57,150 nt of DNA from an uncultured Lachnospiraceae bacterium (GCA_910579495.1 CAJTVD010000018.1:1-57150), one strand, 5' to 3'; numbered from the stretch's first letter, positions 23,253 to 32,671 are shown. The notes: generated from the letters alone by a model not told the origin. A program made the numbers and translations.

Positions 23253-24553
23253 TTGAAAAAAATCCCGCCCAGCCGGAGTTCCACCAGGCGGTAAAGGAGG
23301 TTTTAGAATCCCTTCGTGTGGTAATTGAAGCAAATGAGGAAGCCTACAGGAAGGATGCGCTGTTAGAGAGGCTGGTGACGCCGGAGAGGCAGCTTTTGTT
23401 CAGGGTACCCTGGGTGGATGACAAGGGGCAGGTTCAGGTGAACAATGCTTTCCGCGTACAGTTTAACAGCGCAATCGGCCCCTATAAGGGAGGCCTTCGC
23501 CTTCATCCCAGTGTAAACTTGGGGATTATCAAGTTCCTGGGCTTTGAGCAGATTTTTAAGAATTCCCTTACAGGGCTTCCCATTGGCGGCGGCAAGGGCG
23601 GTTCTGATTTTGACCCCAAGGGAAAATCGGACAGGGAAGTGATGGCGTTTTGCCAGAGCTTTATGACGGAACTGAACAAGTACATAGGGGCTGACACAGA
23701 CGTCCCTGCTGGCGATATTGGCACAGGGGCAAGGGAAATCGGCTATATGTACGGGCAGTATAAGAGAATCCGCGGGGTATACGAAGGGGTTCTCACAGGC
23801 AAAGGCTTATCCTACGGCGGTTCCCTGGCAAGGACAGAGGCTACCGGCTATGGGCTTTTATATCTTACACAGGAAATGTTAAAGTGCAATGGGCATGACC
23901 TAAAGGGCAAGACGGTGGTGATTTCCGGTTCCGGAAACGTGGCTATTTATGCAACCCAGAAGGCGCAGCAGCTTGGGGCGAAGGTAGTAACTGTATCCGA
24001 TTCCACAGGCTGGGTATATGACCCGGAGGGAATTGACGTGGCTCTCTTAAAGGAGGTAAAGGAAGTAAAACGTGCAAGGCTCACAGAATATGCAGCAGCA
24101 AGGCCCAGTGCAGAATACCATGAGGGCAGAGGCGTCTGGGGCGTTAAATGTGATGTGGCACTTCCCTGTGCAACACAGAATGAGCTGCTTATTGACGACG
24201 CGAAGGCACTGGCTGCCAATGGCTGTATCGCTGTGGCGGAGGGCGCAAATATGCCTACTACTATTGAGGCCACAGAATACCTGCAGGCAAAGGGCGTTCT
24301 CTTTGCTCCCGGCAAGGCGGCGAATGCAGGCGGCGTTGCCACCTCTGCACTGGAAATGAGCCAGAATTCCGAAAGGCTTAGCTGGACCTTTGAGGAAGTG
24401 GACAGCAAATTGCAGGGGATTATGGTCAACATTTTCCACAACATGGACCAGGCGGCAAAGAAATACGGCATGGAAGGGAATTATGTGGCAGGGGCTAATA
24501 TCGCAGGCTTCTTAAAAGTGGCAGATGCCATGACAGCCCAGGGTATTGTTTAA
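23219..24553 (+). CDS. gdhA: Glutamate dehydrogenase (hexameric type)
   Basis: GdhA interconverts 2-oxoglutarate plus ammonia and glutamate; the hexameric short form is mostly NADP-dependent and biosynthetic. The 444-residue protein has GPYKGGLRLHPSVN (Lys90), the catalytic GLPIGGGKGGSDFDPKGKS (Lys126), PAGDIGTGAREIG and the nucleotide-binding VISGSGNVAIYA. ATG 23219 is used, with AAAGGAGGAG upstream; the frame extends back to a GTG at 23147 that has no RBS. A terminator follows. Confidence 0.96.
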   Translation: MSYVDEVLQMVVEKNPAQPEFHQAVKEVLESLRVVIEANEEAYRKDALLERLVTPERQLLFRVPWVDDKGQVQVNNAFRVQFNSAIGPYKGGLRLHPSVNLGIIKFLGFEQIFKNSLTGLPIGGGKGGSDFDPKGKSDREVMAFCQSFMTELNKYIGADTDVPAGDIGTGAREIGYMYGQYKRIRGVYEGVLTGKGLSYGGSLARTEATGYGLLYLTQEMLKCNGHDLKGKTVVISGSGNVAIYATQKAQQLGAKVVTVSDSTGWVYDPEGIDVALLKEVKEVKRARLTEYAAARPSAEYHEGRGVWGVKCDVALPCATQNELLIDDAKALAANGCIAVAEGANMPTTIEATEYLQAKGVLFAPGKAANAGGVATSALEMSQNSERLSWTFEEVDSKLQGIMVNIFHNMDQAAKKYGMEGNYVAGANIAGFLKVADAMTAQGIV

Positions 24554-24578
24554 ACAAAAGGAATCAGGAAATTAGGCA

Positions 24579-24620
24579 GGCACAGGAAAACAGCAATAAA
24601 TGTTTTTCTGTGCCATTTTT
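24579..24620. terminator. Terminator between gdhA and the convergent reductase
   Basis: GGCACAGGAAAA (24579-24590) pairs with TTTTTCTGTGCC (24603-24614) with one mismatch, then ATTTTT. Confidence 0.85.
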
Positions 24621-24652
24621 ATGCCTACAGGCACCTCATCCCCAGGGGCTGG

Positions 24653-26194
24653 TCAGGAAGTATATTTTTCAATCAGCTCTTCCAGTTCCCCATGATGGCC
24701 CGAAATCCACTGCCCATAGGTGAGGTTTTCGGAGGCAACCTGCTTCCCCAGTTCTGTCAAAAAACGTGGGATATCCTCTGCCAGGATAGCCTTTCCCATA
24801 TCCGCCAGGATTTCCCTCCCGCCCTCTGCACATCCCCCATGAAAAATTGCAAAGGCGGGCTTGGGGCCTGCCGGGGTCTGCTTAATGCCGCCCCGGAAGC
24901 CGATGGCGCCAACCTGGTGGCAGCCACAGGAAGAGGGGCAGCCGGATATGTGGATTTTGGGAAGGACCCCATCGGCAAAATCCTCCCTGCAGACAGCCTG
25001 GATGCATTCCTGTAAAAGCGCCTGGGAATCACCGATGCCTACCTGGCAGACTTGGGCGCCAATGCAGGCGATAGAGGTTTCGAACAGGTTATTTGCGCCG
25101 TCAGCGGTGGCTTCCAGTATTTTTTCGGCTTCGGCGGCATTGCAGTTGATTATATACATCCCTTCCTCCGGCGTCAGGCGGATTTCCACCTGGTCCATGG
25201 TTTCTATAAGCCGGTCCAGAAGGAGGGCTTTTTCAGGGGAGAGATTGCCGCCTATGGGCTGGTAGAAGACAGCGTACAATCCCTCCTGCTTTTGGGGCAG
25301 GATGCGCTTACCGGAGATTGCCCCGCCGTTTCCACGCTTGGTTATTTCCGGTAAGGCGATTTGGATGTCCAGCTTTCCGGTGGCAAGGGTTTCTTCCAGC
25401 TTTTCCTGGTAGGCTTTAATAAATCCCTCTTTTCCCAGGGTCTCCAGCATAAAACGGGTTCTGGATTTTGCCCTGTTTTCATAGTTCCCGTAAGTTAGGA
25501 AGGTGTTTACCATTGCCTTGATATAATACAGAAGGGCGCTGGCAGGGGCATCCTTTGCCACACAGACGCCAAGAGAGGGCTTGATACCAAGGCCGCCTGC
25601 GGCATAGACCTCAAAGGCCGGCCCAGGCTTTGCCACAAATCCCAGGTCACGGAAGGTGGAATGGGTTTCATTTTCCGGTGAATTGGAAAAACTTACCTTC
25701 AGCTTCCGGGGAAATTTCACTGATTTGATAAAGTGCATGAGATAGTCCCCGGCGGCTTCCGCATAGGGCATCACGTCGAAAGCTTCCCCGCCTAAGACCC
25801 CGGATAAAGGGGATGCCATCACGTTCCGGGGGAAATCCCCGCCGCCGCCCCTGGAGACCATCCCCGCCCTCCAGGCTTCTTCTATCAGTGAAAACAGGCA
25901 GGAGGGTTCCAGGTTGTGGAGCTGGAGGGATTGGCAGGTAGTGAGTTTTAGGCGGTCAATATGATATTTACTACAGCTTTCCACAAGAAAATGCAGACGC
26001 TTTTTTGTAAGCCGCCCGCCTGCCATGCGGAGCCGCAGCATATGCTTTGCGCCGCCTCTTTGGGCATAGCTGCCAAAGCCGCCGGAAAACTTTTTATAGT
26101 CGGCGGCAGAAATTTTTCCCTGGTGGAACTGTAAGGTTTTTTCTTTAAATTCTGCAAGGTCCGGCAGAAATTCCTCCAAATAATCTCTGGGCAT
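24653..26194 (-). CDS. Siroheme nitrite/sulfite reductase
   Basis: The 513-residue protein has the duplicated ferredoxin-like half domain and the siroheme [4Fe-4S] domain of nitrite and sulfite reductases. The cluster ligands appear as Cys-x5-Cys in CIGAQVC and Cys-x3-Cys in GCPSSCGC near the C-terminus, in the order the family requires. An arginine/lysine set for siroheme is seen in RLRMAGGRLTKKRL. It catalyses a six-electron reduction, to ammonia or sulfide; which anion is used cannot be decided. ATG 26194 follows AAAGGAAAAG; a TTG at 26212 would add six residues. It is a single gene convergent with gdhA, with no electron-transfer partner beside it. Confidence 0.88.
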   Translation of the reverse strand: MPRDYLEEFLPDLAEFKEKTLQFHQGKISAADYKKFSGGFGSYAQRGGAKHMLRLRMAGGRLTKKRLHFLVESCSKYHIDRLKLTTCQSLQLHNLEPSCLFSLIEEAWRAGMVSRGGGGDFPRNVMASPLSGVLGGEAFDVMPYAEAAGDYLMHFIKSVKFPRKLKVSFSNSPENETHSTFRDLGFVAKPGPAFEVYAAGGLGIKPSLGVCVAKDAPASALLYYIKAMVNTFLTYGNYENRAKSRTRFMLETLGKEGFIKAYQEKLEETLATGKLDIQIALPEITKRGNGGAISGKRILPQKQEGLYAVFYQPIGGNLSPEKALLLDRLIETMDQVEIRLTPEEGMYIINCNAAEAEKILEATADGANNLFETSIACIGAQVCQVGIGDSQALLQECIQAVCREDFADGVLPKIHISGCPSSCGCHQVGAIGFRGGIKQTPAGPKPAFAIFHGGCAEGGREILADMGKAILAEDIPRFLTELGKQVASENLTYGQWISGHHGELEELIEKYTS

Positions 26195-26284
26195 TGTCTT
26201 TTCCTTTCTCAAATTAATCTATTATTATATTGCCCCGATTTTCCTGTAAAATTACGATAGATTTTTTTTGGCTTTCAGCTTTGG

Positions 26285-26313
26285 TTGTTTTTTATGGGCG
26301 GTTATATTATAAT
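26285..26313 (+). promoter_or_regulatory. Candidate sigma-A promoter of the hemerythrin gene
   Basis: TTGTTT (26285-26290) and TATAAT (26308-26313) are 17 bases apart, about 75 bases before the start. Confidence 0.6.
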
Positions 26314-26387
26314 GTTGAAAGGTGAAATCAGAATAAAAACACAGCGGGCAGGCTGTGGCAGTGATGGAATCAGAATGGAGGATGAAT

Positions 26388-27185
26388 ATGTACCAATTTA
26401 CGGACGATTGCCTTACTGGGATCAAAGAGATTGACGATGAGCACAGAAGACTGTTTCAGTTGATTAATGAGACAATGGAAATCCTGAATATGGGGGATTC
26501 CCAGACGATTGTAATGAATCTGCTGATGGAACTGAAAGTATATGCCGAGAACCATTTTGCCCATGAAGAGGCGTATATGGAAAGGGTAAGGGATAAAGAG
26601 TTAACCCGCCAGAAAAAGGAACATGCCCAGTTTAAAGAAAAGATTGCAGGCTATTCCATGACAGATATGACCGAGGAGGCAGGGAAGCAGATTGTACAGG
26701 AGCTTCTTTCATTTATGGCAAAGTGGCTTTATCATCATATTTTGGGAAGCGACCTTATGATTGGGAAATTTATGGAAGCCCCTGGTGAGGATGCTTTCGC
26801 CTTTACCGCGAAATATAAGACAGGTATCCCTTTCGTAGACGGCCAGCACCGGAAGCTGTTTGAAATTATTAAGGAGACCCATGGGCTGATCAACCAGGAA
26901 TATGTCCATGACAAGTATGATGAAATTGTACATATACTGGAGGAATTGAAGGACTATACAATAATGCATTTCCAGGAGGAAGAGAACTATATGGAAAGCA
27001 TAGGGTATGATGGCCTTGCTATCCAGCGCATGGCGCACAGCGCGTTTATAGACCGCCTGAATGGAGTTAATCTGGAGGATGTGGACGATAACCAGAAAGA
27101 ATACCTGGAAGAGCTGATCGGCTTTTTGCTGGAATGGCTTACAGGCCATATACTGAAAATGGATAAACGCATTCCGGCCAGGTAG
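26388..27185 (+). CDS. Double-domain bacteriohemerythrin
   Basis: Hemerythrins bind O2 at a di-iron site in a four-helix bundle. The 265-residue protein holds two complete domains. The first (about 1-125) shows DDEHRRLF, HFAHEEAYM, KEHAQF and HHILGSD; the second (about 140-265) shows DGQHRKLF, HFQEEENYM, AHSAFIDRL and HILKMD. Both keep the His/Glu/Asp ligand pattern. No signalling domain is attached. ATG 26388 has GGAGG seven bases upstream; ATG 26382 is too close. In an anaerobe it may store or remove O2. It precedes a MATE gene by 66 bases and may be co-transcribed. Confidence 0.92.
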   Translation: MYQFTDDCLTGIKEIDDEHRRLFQLINETMEILNMGDSQTIVMNLLMELKVYAENHFAHEEAYMERVRDKELTRQKKEHAQFKEKIAGYSMTDMTEEAGKQIVQELLSFMAKWLYHHILGSDLMIGKFMEAPGEDAFAFTAKYKTGIPFVDGQHRKLFEIIKETHGLINQEYVHDKYDEIVHILEELKDYTIMHFQEEENYMESIGYDGLAIQRMAHSAFIDRLNGVNLEDVDDNQKEYLEELIGFLLEWLTGHILKMDKRIPAR

Positions 27186-27251
27186 CGGCAGCGGACAGTA
27201 GCTGTATAAGAAAACATAACACACAACGGGAGTGTAGAAAAGGCAGATGCC

Positions 27252-28625
27252 ATGGAAAATGCAAAAGAAACAGTAAAAAAAACAGGGTATAAAAAAGAAA
27301 ATATCCATACGGCCATAGGGATGGCGTGGCCTGCTATCGTGGAGTCTTTTTTTGTAGCGTTTGCAGGGCTTGTGGATTCTTTGATGGTAAGCTCCCTGGG
27401 CTCCTATGCGGTGGCGGCGGTAGGGCTTACCACCCAGCCAAAGTTCATAGGCCTGGCGTTGTTTTTCGCGCTGAATGTGGCAATCTCCGCCCTGGTGGCC
27501 AGGCGCAGGGGAGAGGGCAAGCAGGAGGAAGCCAACAGGATTTTATATACAGCCCTTGTTTTCCTGTTAGCGGCGGCGGTAGTTTTAAGCATCCTGTTTG
27601 TGGCCCTTGCAGGCCCGATTATCCGGTTGTGCGGTTCCACTCCCGAGACCCATGACAGTGCGGTGGCCTACTTTCAGATAATCATGGGGGGCATGATTTT
27701 TAACTGTGTGCAGATGGGCATTAATTCCGCCCAGCGGGGAACAGGAAATACCAAGATTACTATGCGCACCAATATTACCTCCAATACCATCAATATTATT
27801 GCCAATTATCTGCTGATCAATGGCAATTTTGGCTTTCCTGCCATGGGCATCCAGGGGGCGGCGCTGGCTACGGTTTTCGGGACAGTGGTGGCCTGTGTAA
27901 TGAGCCTTTTATCCATCAGGGATTCCCGGGGATTTATCAGTATCCCCTATATACTCCGAAATAAAATACGCCCTGCCCGGGCTACCTTTTCCAATTTGGT
28001 GAAGGTGGGCTACAGCGTATTTTTTGAGCAGATACTGATGCGTATCGGTTTTATGATGACCGCTGTGATGGCAGCCCATCAGGGGACCGATGCTATGGCA
28101 GCCCATCAGGTGGGGATGAATATTATGGGCCTGTCCTTTTCCTTTGGGGACGGCCTGCAGGCGGCAGCAGTGGCGCTGATTGGAAGGAGCCTGGGGGAGG
28201 GGGACAAGGAGCTGGCGAAAGAATACGGGCGGATATGCAGGATGATGGGAGGCGTGATTGCCCTGTGCCTTACTGTGATTTATTTTACAGGGGCAAGGCC
28301 TTTCTTTGGGCTTTATTTCAGGGAAGCGCACATTGTGGATATTGGCGTCCAGATTATGCGTGTGATCATTTTTGTGGTGGTATTCCAGATCAGCCAGGTT
28401 ATTTATATGGGATGCCTGCGGGGAGCCGGGGACACCCTTTACACAGCGGCAGTGTCTACCTTCAGCGTTACCCTGGTCCGCACAGCGGTGTCTTATATCG
28501 GGGGCTATGTCCTGGGATGGGGCATTATTGGCATTTGGCTTGGGGTATTGGGCGACCAGGTATCCAGGTTTCTTTTCGCTTCCATCCGCTTTAAAGCGGG
28601 AAAGTGGACGGAAATTAAAATTTAG
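27252..28625 (+). CDS. MATE family efflux transporter
   Basis: A 457-residue membrane protein with twelve predicted helices in two homologous halves, typical of MATE antiporters that export cationic drugs or metabolites with Na+ or H+. Markers are AWPAIVESFFVAFAGLVDSLMVSSLG near the start, GINSAQRGTGNTK in the first half and QVGMNIMGLSFSFGDGLQAAAVALIG in the second. The start ATG is preceded by GTAGAAAAGGCAG. The substrate is unknown. It follows the hemerythrin gene. Confidence 0.93.
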   Translation: MENAKETVKKTGYKKENIHTAIGMAWPAIVESFFVAFAGLVDSLMVSSLGSYAVAAVGLTTQPKFIGLALFFALNVAISALVARRRGEGKQEEANRILYTALVFLLAAAVVLSILFVALAGPIIRLCGSTPETHDSAVAYFQIIMGGMIFNCVQMGINSAQRGTGNTKITMRTNITSNTINIIANYLLINGNFGFPAMGIQGAALATVFGTVVACVMSLLSIRDSRGFISIPYILRNKIRPARATFSNLVKVGYSVFFEQILMRIGFMMTAVMAAHQGTDAMAAHQVGMNIMGLSFSFGDGLQAAAVALIGRSLGEGDKELAKEYGRICRMMGGVIALCLTVIYFTGARPFFGLYFREAHIVDIGVQIMRVIIFVVVFQISQVIYMGCLRGAGDTLYTAAVSTFSVTLVRTAVSYIGGYVLGWGIIGIWLGVLGDQVSRFLFASIRFKAGKWTEIKI

Positions 28626-28659
28626 GGAACTGCCCCAAAAAATCTTTGGGACAGTTCCC
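28625..28659. terminator. Bidirectional terminator between MATE and the coiled-coil gene
   Basis: GGGAACTGCCCCAAA (28625-28639) pairs with TTTGGGACAGTTCCC (28645-28659) with one mismatch, between convergent genes. No long T-run. Confidence 0.7.
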
Positions 28660-28667
28660 GTATGGAG

Positions 28668-29483
28668 CTATGTTATGATATCCAGGCTCCCGCCTTGGGC
28701 GGAAACCGGAATTTCAGCAGTTTGGACAGGGACCTCCATCCCCCCAAGTTCCAGGGATACCCCGCTGGCATTGTCATATCCGGCGGGAGAACCGCTGCTG
28801 TTTTCCTGTTTTTCTTTGGAAAGCCTGTCAAACATTGCCTTTAAATATTTCAGGTCTGCTTCCATAATATCCCGAAGCTCTTCAGAACGGTGTTTTTTCT
28901 TTAAAAGCTCCAGGTCTTCCGGGTCAAGGCTAACTTCCCCGGAGGAGGATATTTCATCAGAGAGCAGTTCTGCGCTTAATTCTTCAGCCATGGACTTTTC
29001 CATCCGGCGCATTTCTTCCTGGAGCTCCCGCATCATTTCCAGCATTTTTTCCTCTAATTGGGCAAGCTCCTCCGGGGAGGGCGCAGTTTCTTCTATTTGG
29101 GAATCCTGGTTTTCCTCTGGCAGGCTGGCTTCGCAGGGGCTGCCTTCTTTTTTGGCATTTTCTTCTTCCTTTAAGTGCTTCATCCGCTTTTTGGCAATCC
29201 TCACCATTTTTTCTGCGTGGGCGATAGCATGGAGAAGCTCCTGGTCGTCATAATCGCCAGTTCCCCGTTTCATTTTCAGGCCTGAAATTTTTGAGTAGGC
29301 TCTTGTGATTACCTCCCTGGCATTGGCAGAGGTCCTGGTCCGCATAAGCTGTGCGGAAAGTTCTTTAAAATTATATTGGGAGCGTTTACGTTTTGTTTTT
29401 TCTTTCTTGGCGGTAGTGCTGCTGGCTCTATTCAAGGAGATTTTTTTTACCCCATTATTTCCAAAACCGACCATCATGCTCAT
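28668..29483 (-). CDS. Charged coiled-coil protein of unknown function
   Basis: A 271-residue soluble protein. The N-terminus is basic (KKISLNRASS, KKEKTKRKRSQYNFKELSAQLMRTRTS), followed by YSKISGLKMKRGTGDYDDQELLHAIAHAEKMVRIAKKRMKHLKEEE, an acidic coiled coil (about 135-175, EELAQLEEKMLEMMRELQEEMRRMEKSM), and a low-complexity tail. I do not recognise the family. AGGGGATTT lies upstream of the ATG. The opposite strand carries a long open frame (28372-29253) that is a shadow of this Glu/Lys-rich gene. Confidence 0.75.
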   Translation of the reverse strand: MSMMVGFGNNGVKKISLNRASSTTAKKEKTKRKRSQYNFKELSAQLMRTRTSANAREVITRAYSKISGLKMKRGTGDYDDQELLHAIAHAEKMVRIAKKRMKHLKEEENAKKEGSPCEASLPEENQDSQIEETAPSPEELAQLEEKMLEMMRELQEEMRRMEKSMAEELSAELLSDEISSSGEVSLDPEDLELLKKKHRSEELRDIMEADLKYLKAMFDRLSKEKQENSSGSPAGYDNASGVSLELGGMEVPVQTAEIPVSAQGGSLDIIT

Positions 29484-29732
29484 ATCAAATCCCCTGCCTT
29501 TCAGATTTTTATGTTCTTTTTAAAAATATCGGCGGGAGGGGCGGGTTTCTTAACCAGGGGGAAGGGGCGCAGGGTGGCATTTGGTGACAGGATTTTACTA
29601 TTTGGATACAAGGAGGGAGAAAGGCGCGCAGCAAGCTTAAAAATTAGTCTCTATGGCTATCGTTTATGGAATATTTCCGGGAACCTGTCCATATAATATA
29701 ATAATACTTTATGTGCTTTCAGGAGGATAATT

Positions 29733-29978
29733 ATGGCAAGAGGACAGCGAAAAACAGTGGAAACTAAAATTGCGGAAAAAGAGGAACTGGTACAAGCCCT
29801 GCGGACAAGGCTGAAGTCAGAACAGGGAGAGCTGGATGCCCTTTACAAGGAAAAGAGGGAGAAGGACATGGAAGGGCTGAACCAGCTATTGGAAGAATCC
29901 GGCCTGGACCTGGACGAGGCTTCTTTGATTATTCAGGAATATCTCCAAAACCACACTTCCCAGGAGCGGTATGCCTGA
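29733..29978 (+). CDS. Small coiled-coil protein of unknown function
   Basis: An 81-residue protein: a coiled coil (about 8-45, KIAEKEELVQALRTRLKSEQGELDALYKEKREK) followed by a short helical end (LEESGLDLDEASLIIQEYL). The layout resembles small accessory proteins of the DUF4315 kind, but similarity is in form only. The RBS AGGAGG lies eight bases before the ATG, and A/T-rich TATAAT sequences occur at about 29693-29705. The gap on its left (29484-29732) shows nothing else. The gap on its right (29979-30115) shows nothing I can name. Confidence 0.6.
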   Translation: MARGQRKTVETKIAEKEELVQALRTRLKSEQGELDALYKEKREKDMEGLNQLLEESGLDLDEASLIIQEYLQNHTSQERYA

Positions 29979-30115
29979 CGGGAGAGGCATGGCATGGGCG
30001 CAGGAGCGGCTGGCTTTTGGCAGGAGCAGGGCAGAGCAGGAAACTTCTGCCAAAGGAGGCGCTTTATGTATTCTATGTGCATTTTTACAAAAATTTAAAA
30101 ATTTTCATACAAATA

Positions 30116-30144
30116 TTGTGTATATTAAATAAATGGTGTAGAAT
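30116..30144 (+). promoter_or_regulatory. Candidate sigma-A promoter of the HDOD gene
   Basis: TTGTGT (30116-30121) and TAGAAT (30139-30144) are 17 bases apart, 40 bases before the start. Confidence 0.6.
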
Positions 30145-30183
30145 CATTATATAGCAATTAACTTACATATGAAGGAGAAAGAA

Positions 30184-31413
30184 ATGCTAGTAACATTAGT
30201 ACCATTATTTGATGAAGAGATGCGTGTGCGTGCATATTCAGTATTTACACAGAAGAATAATATTTTGTTAAACCCTATTTTGCAGGGAACCGGATATAAT
30301 GACGGTTCATTTCAGGTTATGGGGCTTGAGCTGATTGAGAGCCTGGGCCTGGATTCCTTTACATCGGGGGAGGAATTTTTTGTGCCTGTGAATAATATCT
30401 CTGTGTTTTCCGATATCAATGGGCAGTGCAGCGCGGATCATAGCAGGCTGGTTCTGCTGATGGACAATACGATTGTGCCGAAAGAAAACTATATTGCCAG
30501 GCTTCGGGAATTGAAGGGCATGGGCTATAAACTGGCTATGCGTAAATTGATGGTGCAGAAATTTGAGGAGTACAGGGAAATCCTGTCTATGGTTGACTAT
30601 GTCCTCCTTGACCATAAGAAGATTGATATCACCAAAGCGAGAATTTATTTTTCCAGGCTGTTTCCCAATATTAAACTTTGCGCCGGGAATATCCAGAGCC
30701 AGGAAATTTTTGAAGAGTTAAAGAAAGAGGGCGGATATCAGTTTTATGAAGGGGAATTTTACAGGGTGCCTGTGACGAAAGGCAGGAGGACGGAAGTGTC
30801 CCCGTTAAAAGTGAATTATATTGAACTGTTAAACATTGTCAACAGCGATGATTTTGAACTGAACCAGGCAGCGGACATTATCGGGCGGGACACGGCGCTG
30901 GTCATCTCCCTGCTTAAGATGGTTAACCGGATGACGGTGAATTCAGAGATTTCCTCTATCAGGCATGCGGCGGCTATGCTGGGGCAGCGGGAACTGAAGA
31001 AGTGGATCAACACTGCGGTTGCCAACGAGCTTTATGCGGATAAGCCCAATGAGGTTACAAGGCTTTCCCTTTTGCGTGCCAAATTTGCGGAGAGCCTGGC
31101 TCCTTTCTTTGATTTGCGGCTTCAGTCCCCGGAATTGTTCCTGATGGGGCTGTTCTCAGTGCTTGACCTGATTTTAGATAAATCTATGGAAGAGGCGCTG
31201 GATATGGTTAAGGTATCAAAAGAAATCAGGGAGGCGCTGGTTGGGCATGAAGGAGTTTTTGGGCCTATCCTGAACTTCATTCTTCGCTATGAGGCTGCCG
31301 ACTGGCAGGAAATATCCAGGCTGATGATACTTGGGAATATGGAGCTGGAGGAAGTGCATGACGCTTATATTGATTCCCTCAAGTGGTATCGGGAGCTGTT
31401 TGCAGAATTATAA
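30184..31413 (+). CDS. HDOD domain protein with degenerate EAL-like domain (YuxH type)
   Basis: The 409-residue protein matches the YuxH layout: an EAL-like N-terminal domain (about 1-200) and an HDOD domain (about 205-400). The N-terminal part lacks an EAL motif and the metal-binding acidic residues, so it should not cleave cyclic di-GMP. The HDOD part has SDDFELNQAADIIGRDTALVISLLKMVNRM and lacks the HD pair as HDOD proteins do. Such proteins are signalling adaptors; the partner is unknown. ATG 30184 is preferred, with AGGAG six bases upstream; ATG 30169 overlaps that RBS. Confidence 0.85.
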   Translation: MLVTLVPLFDEEMRVRAYSVFTQKNNILLNPILQGTGYNDGSFQVMGLELIESLGLDSFTSGEEFFVPVNNISVFSDINGQCSADHSRLVLLMDNTIVPKENYIARLRELKGMGYKLAMRKLMVQKFEEYREILSMVDYVLLDHKKIDITKARIYFSRLFPNIKLCAGNIQSQEIFEELKKEGGYQFYEGEFYRVPVTKGRRTEVSPLKVNYIELLNIVNSDDFELNQAADIIGRDTALVISLLKMVNRMTVNSEISSIRHAAAMLGQRELKKWINTAVANELYADKPNEVTRLSLLRAKFAESLAPFFDLRLQSPELFLMGLFSVLDLILDKSMEEALDMVKVSKEIREALVGHEGVFGPILNFILRYEAADWQEISRLMILGNMELEEVHDAYIDSLKWYRELFAEL

Positions 31414-31436
31414 TTAAGGAACAGGGTGTAATTGAT

Positions 31437-31469
31437 ACAGGCGGAAGCTTTTCCAAAGCTCCCGCCTGT
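31437..31469. terminator. Bidirectional terminator between HDOD and DUF4317 genes
   Basis: ACAGGCGG (31437-31444) pairs with CCGCCTGT (31462-31469), with inner AGCTTT/AAAGCT. It lies between convergent genes. Confidence 0.8.
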
Positions 31470-31478
31470 GTTAATTTG

Positions 31479-31515
31479 ACATAAGGGCAGTTCGCGGGGC
31501 GTGCTGCCCGTTGTT
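31479..31515. repeat. REP-like palindrome, type B copy 1
   Basis: ACATAAGGGCAG, then TTCGCGGGGCG, then TGCTGCCCGTTGTT. GGGCAG pairs with CTGCCC. The repeat overlaps the stop codon of the DUF4317 gene. It is close to the copy at 46192-46228. Confidence 0.75.
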
Positions 31516-32671
31516 ATTCCTCTTCCAGCCCTTCTAAGGAAGGGGAGGGGCCGGTACGGATAGAGATACCGTTAACCTCCACCTGGTCGCTGAGCTCAAT
31601 TACCAGGCAGCGTTTGCCGTCCAGGGTCATGGTGTTTACCAGGTGGGCACGTTCCGGGTTAACCTTTACCACCACATCCGGGGTTTTTACTTCAAAAGTT
31701 CTGGTGTTGGCCACATTATCCACCAGCAGGGAGGTGTTTTCCCCGGCGGCTTCATCAAATATTTTTTCAAAGCCAGCCAGCCGTTCCTCCGGTGCACCGC
31801 TTTTTTCAAACAGGTCTTTTACCTGGCGCTTGTCCAGGGTAAGGGGTTCAGGCAGTTCCTTATGTTCTTCGATCATTTCTGTCAGATTTTCGTGGATGTT
31901 TTTCACCACCTCATATTCTGCAAAATCCCCCAGGGTTTCCTCCACCAGGGCCTGGAAGGCTTCCTTCTGGCTTCCGGCGGAGAGGGGGAGCACAGCTCCC
32001 AGGATCCCGTCCACAAATTCCGAATGGGGTTCCTCAGGATTTTTGGTATAATACAGCGTGCTGTGAAGGTCTGTACACCGGTCGTTAAAGGCCGGGAAAA
32101 GAAAGCCTGTGTGTGGCGCTTCCACCACCCAGTCCCGGACTCTGTTGTGGAACTCATTGCTGTCCATATGGTAGCTTAAGCCTGGCTTGGAAAGGTTTAC
32201 AGGGCACAGGCAGCACATGATATAGTCAAAGACGGTGTCGGAGGCGTCGTCCATGGTGAGCCCGTCACTGGCCTTGCCAGGGACGTCGTAGGCGTCATGG
32301 ATTACCAGGATCAGGTAATTTCCCACATATTCGTAGGAACCGATGACCCTGTCATAAAATTCTTCCAGAAGGGCATCATCTGTCAGCTTGCTGTCCCGGA
32401 GCCGCAGGAGGAATTCCTGGGTTCCCCCTTCCTCCTCTGTGGATAAGGGAAACTCCAGGTTCAGCATATTCTTTCCCAGAGATCCGGAGAGGGTTTTGCG
32501 CAGCAGCTCAAAATACTTGAAGATCTCTTCTTCCGGGAGGGAGAGGAAAGCGTCCTTAAATTCCGTTTTTTTATTTTTTTCCCCGTCCACGTAACAGCCG
32601 CAGATGCGGGTAATGGAACAGTTGGCAGGGGTGTAAAGGCGTTTCAGTTCGTTGATTTCCTGTTTGATCAT
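31514..32671 (-). CDS. DUF4317 family protein
   Basis: A 385-residue cytoplasmic protein of the DUF4317 family, frequent in gut Clostridia and without known function. The N-terminus IKQEINELKRLYTPANCSITRICGCYVDGEK and the middle VIGSYEYVGNYLILVIHDAYDVP and FDYIMCCLCPVNLSKPGLSY are the recognisable stretches. The RBS AAGGAGAA lies seven bases before the ATG on the minus strand. Its stop lies within a REP-like palindrome. It is downstream of the giant activase gene by 39 bases on the same strand and may be co-transcribed. Confidence 0.82.
   Translation of the reverse strand: MIKQEINELKRLYTPANCSITRICGCYVDGEKNKKTEFKDAFLSLPEEEIFKYFELLRKTLSGSLGKNMLNLEFPLSTEEEGGTQEFLLRLRDSKLTDDALLEEFYDRVIGSYEYVGNYLILVIHDAYDVPGKASDGLTMDDASDTVFDYIMCCLCPVNLSKPGLSYHMDSNEFHNRVRDWVVEAPHTGFLFPAFNDRCTDLHSTLYYTKNPEEPHSEFVDGILGAVLPLSAGSQKEAFQALVEETLGDFAEYEVVKNIHENLTEMIEEHKELPEPLTLDKRQVKDLFEKSGAPEERLAGFEKIFDEAAGENTSLLVDNVANTRTFEVKTPDVVVKVNPERAHLVNTMTLDGKRCLVIELSDQVEVNGISIRTGPSPSLEGLEEE

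Noticed and set aside
28372..29253. Long plus-strand open frame of 293 codons
   Set aside because: It begins inside the MATE gene and runs antisense to the Glu/Lys-rich coiled-coil gene; the product is Ser/Phe/Arg-rich low complexity, as expected for a shadow, and has no RBS.
31643..32179. Plus-strand open frame opposite DUF4317
   Set aside because: Shadow of a conserved minus-strand gene; Phe/His/Gly-rich composition.
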